A DNA stretch of 43,997 nucleotides, taken from NCBI GenBank assembly GCA_018702955.1, contig JABJEK010000097.1, positions 71,631 through 115,627 on the forward strand, given 5' to 3'. This DNA comes from Rhodospirillaceae bacterium. Its GTDB lineage: Bacteria > Pseudomonadota > Alphaproteobacteria > UBA6615. Position numbers and translations under genes: made by a program. The first letter of the stretch is position 1. The number at the start of each line of letters is the position of its first letter. Positions 42,667-43,997 of this stretch are shown here, piece by piece. Below the pieces are notes generated by a model, which had not been told where the DNA came from, searched no databases, and was given only the letters and a program-made list of their open reading frames with translations.

Positions 42667-43997
42667 ATGCCCGGTGGCAGTGGTAGCGGCAGCGGCAGTG
42701 GTTCTGGAAGCGGATCCGGCGGGGCGTATGACGACCTGTCGGTGATTCTGGGCGACCACACCCTGGGCGACCAGGGCGGCGGCGAGATCATCTTCGGTGC
42801 CGGCGAAGGCAACGACACGGTTGAAGGCGGCGCGGGCAATGACTTCATCGTGGCGCGCGGCGGCGACGACACGGTCGAGGGCGGCGCGGGCGAAGACGCG
42901 ATCTTCGGCGACTATTTCGACGATTGGTATGACCGATCGAATGGTTCGGGCAGCGGCAGCGCAGCCTCTGGCGCATCCGGCATGGGCGGCTCAGGCAGCG
43001 GCACGGCCGTCACATTCAACGATTATCTGTCCGGCGGCGCCGGCAGCGATTTGCTCGTCGGCGGCATGGGCAATGACGAATTGCGCGGTGGTGCCGATGA
43101 CGATGTGCTGTATGGCGACACCTATGGCGGCGGCGACAGTGACTACACTTGGGGCGCCGGCTGGGAAGACCCCCGCTTCGATGCGGAAACAGGCGCTGCG
43201 AACGGTAGTGGCAGCGGCAGCGGCAGCGGCAGTGGCCACGGCAGCGGCGGCAGCGGCGGTGTCACCTACACCTTCGACGATATGCTCAGCGGCGGCGGCG
43301 GCGACGACATCCTGCACGGCCAGCTGGGCTCTGACACGCTATATGGCGGCCTGGGCGAAGACACGCTGTTCGGCGGCGTCGGCAACGACACGCTGGTCGG
43401 CGGCACCGAGGCGGGCGAGACAGAGTCCACGACATTCCTGTCGGAAACCTTCGACGACGGCCCGGGCAGCTTCACCTATGCCGATGGGGCCTTCCACAAC
43501 ACAGACAATGGCGCGTATGCCGAAGGTGTATACGCGACCGGCGAAGGCACGGACGGCCGGATTGGTGTTCTGCTCGGTGGCATCGACGGCGACGACATCA
43601 CCGACGGCATGTCCGGCGGCTTCAGCAACAGTTTCAACGTCGCCGCGGATGCGACGAACGCCCAGATCACCTTCACCTATCAACTCGACGCGGACAAAAA
43701 GCTCGACAGTGACGAGTATGCCGATGTGCTGGTCAGCATCGACGGCCAGCTCGTCGGCCTCGACGGCAACGACTATGTTGTCCGGGACTGGGGCGGCGAC
43801 GACAAAGGCGGCTGGCAAACGGTCACCATCGATCTCGGGAACCTTTCTGCCGGCGACCACACGGTCACACTGGGCGGCTTCCTGAACCAGAAGACGAAGT
43901 CCGACGAGGATGCCTTCATCAAGTTCTCGGACGTGGAGATCAAGGGTGACGTGGCCGTGGGCGATGATTCGAGCGACGACGTGCTCGACGGCGGCGC
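42667..43997 (+). CDS. RTX calcium-binding repeat protein, partial (N-terminal)
   Basis: Open from ATG 42667 (GGAG six bases upstream) to the right edge, 443 complete codons, no stop. It opens with a Gly/Ser linker, then RTX nonapeptides ([29 protein letters not shown]). Two related cassettes follow: [16 protein letters not shown] near residue 118 and [17 protein letters not shown] near 204, joined by Gly/Ser stretches. A non-repeat module of roughly 165 residues comes next (from [13 protein letters not shown], about 258, to FSDVEIKGD), beta-rich and perhaps a jelly-roll, and then RTX resumes at the edge. Such proteins are exported by a type I secretion system in the presence of calcium; no T1SS gene is in the window. 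Confidence 0.9.
   Translation, partial: MPGGSGSGSGSGSGSGSGGAYDDLSVILGDHTLGDQGGGEIIFGAGEGNDTVEGGAGNDFIVARGGDDTVEGGAGEDAIFGDYFDDWYDRSNGSGSGSAASGASGMGGSGSGTAVTFNDYLSGGAGSDLLVGGMGNDELRGGADDDVLYGDTYGGGDSDYTWGAGWEDPRFDAETGAANGSGSGSGSGSGHGSGGSGGVTYTFDDMLSGGGGDDILHGQLGSDTLYGGLGEDTLFGGVGNDTLVGGTEAGETESTTFLSETFDDGPGSFTYADGAFHNTDNGAYAEGVYATGEGTDGRIGVLLGGIDGDDITDGMSGGFSNSFNVAADATNAQITFTYQLDADKKLDSDEYADVLVSIDGQLVGLDGNDYVVRDWGGDDKGGWQTVTIDLGNLSAGDHTVTLGGFLNQKTKSDEDAFIKFSDVEIKGDVAVGDDSSDDVLDGG

Noticed and set aside
42667..43300. CRISPR-like or minisatellite array
   Set aside because: The repeated GGCAGC/GGCGGC units are codon-level Gly/Ser linkers and RTX nonapeptides in an open frame, without regular spacers.
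42797..43885. 362-codon Ala/Thr/Ser-rich frame on the + strand
   Set aside because: It is a +1 shadow of the RTX repeats; the real frame from 42667 shows the calcium-binding nonapeptides.

Overview
The window is a dense, GC-rich stretch of bacterial chromosome, most likely from an alphaproteobacterium. The run ffh ... rpsP-rimM-trmD-rplS followed by leuC/leuD/leuB, the dapF-mtaB-ftsY-yciB run, a PhaR-type PHA regulator and a DUF2336 gene are what one expects in that class (Rhodospirillales-like is my guess; no rRNA is present to settle it). Nothing in it looks like a phage, transposon, CRISPR array or tRNA gene.

Layout. (1) About 1-13.8 kb is an accessory catabolic region: a truncated alpha/beta hydrolase, a cupin, a substrate-binding-like protein without signal peptide under a FadR/GntR regulator, an FMN-binding PPOX protein, an arylformamidase-like hydrolase, a class III CoA-transferase plus crotonase pair, a PuuE-like deacetylase plus AMI1-like amidase plus SemiSWEET plus class C beta-lactamase-like hydrolase on the + strand, and a ketopantoate-reductase-like gene with an oxalate-CoA-ligase-like gene on the - strand. 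(2) 13.8-15.8 kb: an AT-rich promoter region and a PAS-GGDEF-EAL cyclic-di-GMP protein whose GGDEF motif is degenerate. (3) 15.8-20.1 kb: a polyhydroxyalkanoate (PHA) locus, phaR divergent from a PhaE-like gene, phaC, phaA and phaB. The PhaE-like and PhaC frames overlap by about 209 bp, and both look coding. (4) 20.1-26.6 kb: TerC, NUDIX, EamA transporter, a 4Fe-4S protein, asd, a degenerate nuclease-fold protein, a methyltransferase, an Mpo1-like protein, a lipoprotein and a small secreted protein. (5) 26.6-35.1 kb, all - strand: ffh, two tandem VOC genes, rpsP (with a long Glu/Ala tail), rimM, trmD, rplS, an intrinsic terminator, then leuC, an RDD membrane gene, leuD and leuB. (6) 35.1-35.75 kb: a 617-bp gap with three consecutive hairpins. 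(7) 35.75-40.8 kb: an XRE regulator, dapF, mtaB, ftsY, an EamA transporter and yciB, with start/stop overlaps from dapF through the transporter. (8) 40.8 kb to the end: a small hypothetical gene, a DUF2336 gene, an AT-rich regulatory region and the beginning of a large RTX (calcium-binding repeat) protein running off the window.

How they work together: PhaA condenses acetyl-CoA, PhaB reduces the product to 3-hydroxybutyryl-CoA, PhaC (with the PhaE-like partner) polymerises it, and PhaR senses PHA and represses the locus through a site visible in the divergent promoter. Ffh and FtsY are the two GTPases of the signal-recognition pathway. Asd and DapF belong to the lysine/diaminopimelate route. 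The first 13 kb supplies acyl-CoA, amide and organic-acid catabolism whose exact substrates cannot be read from sequence. The most unusual items are the dual-frame phaE-like/phaC overlap, the terminator placed only about 20 nt before leuC, the three-hairpin intergenic element near 35.2 kb, the signal-less binding protein, and the modular RTX protein preceded by 10-bp-phased repeats.
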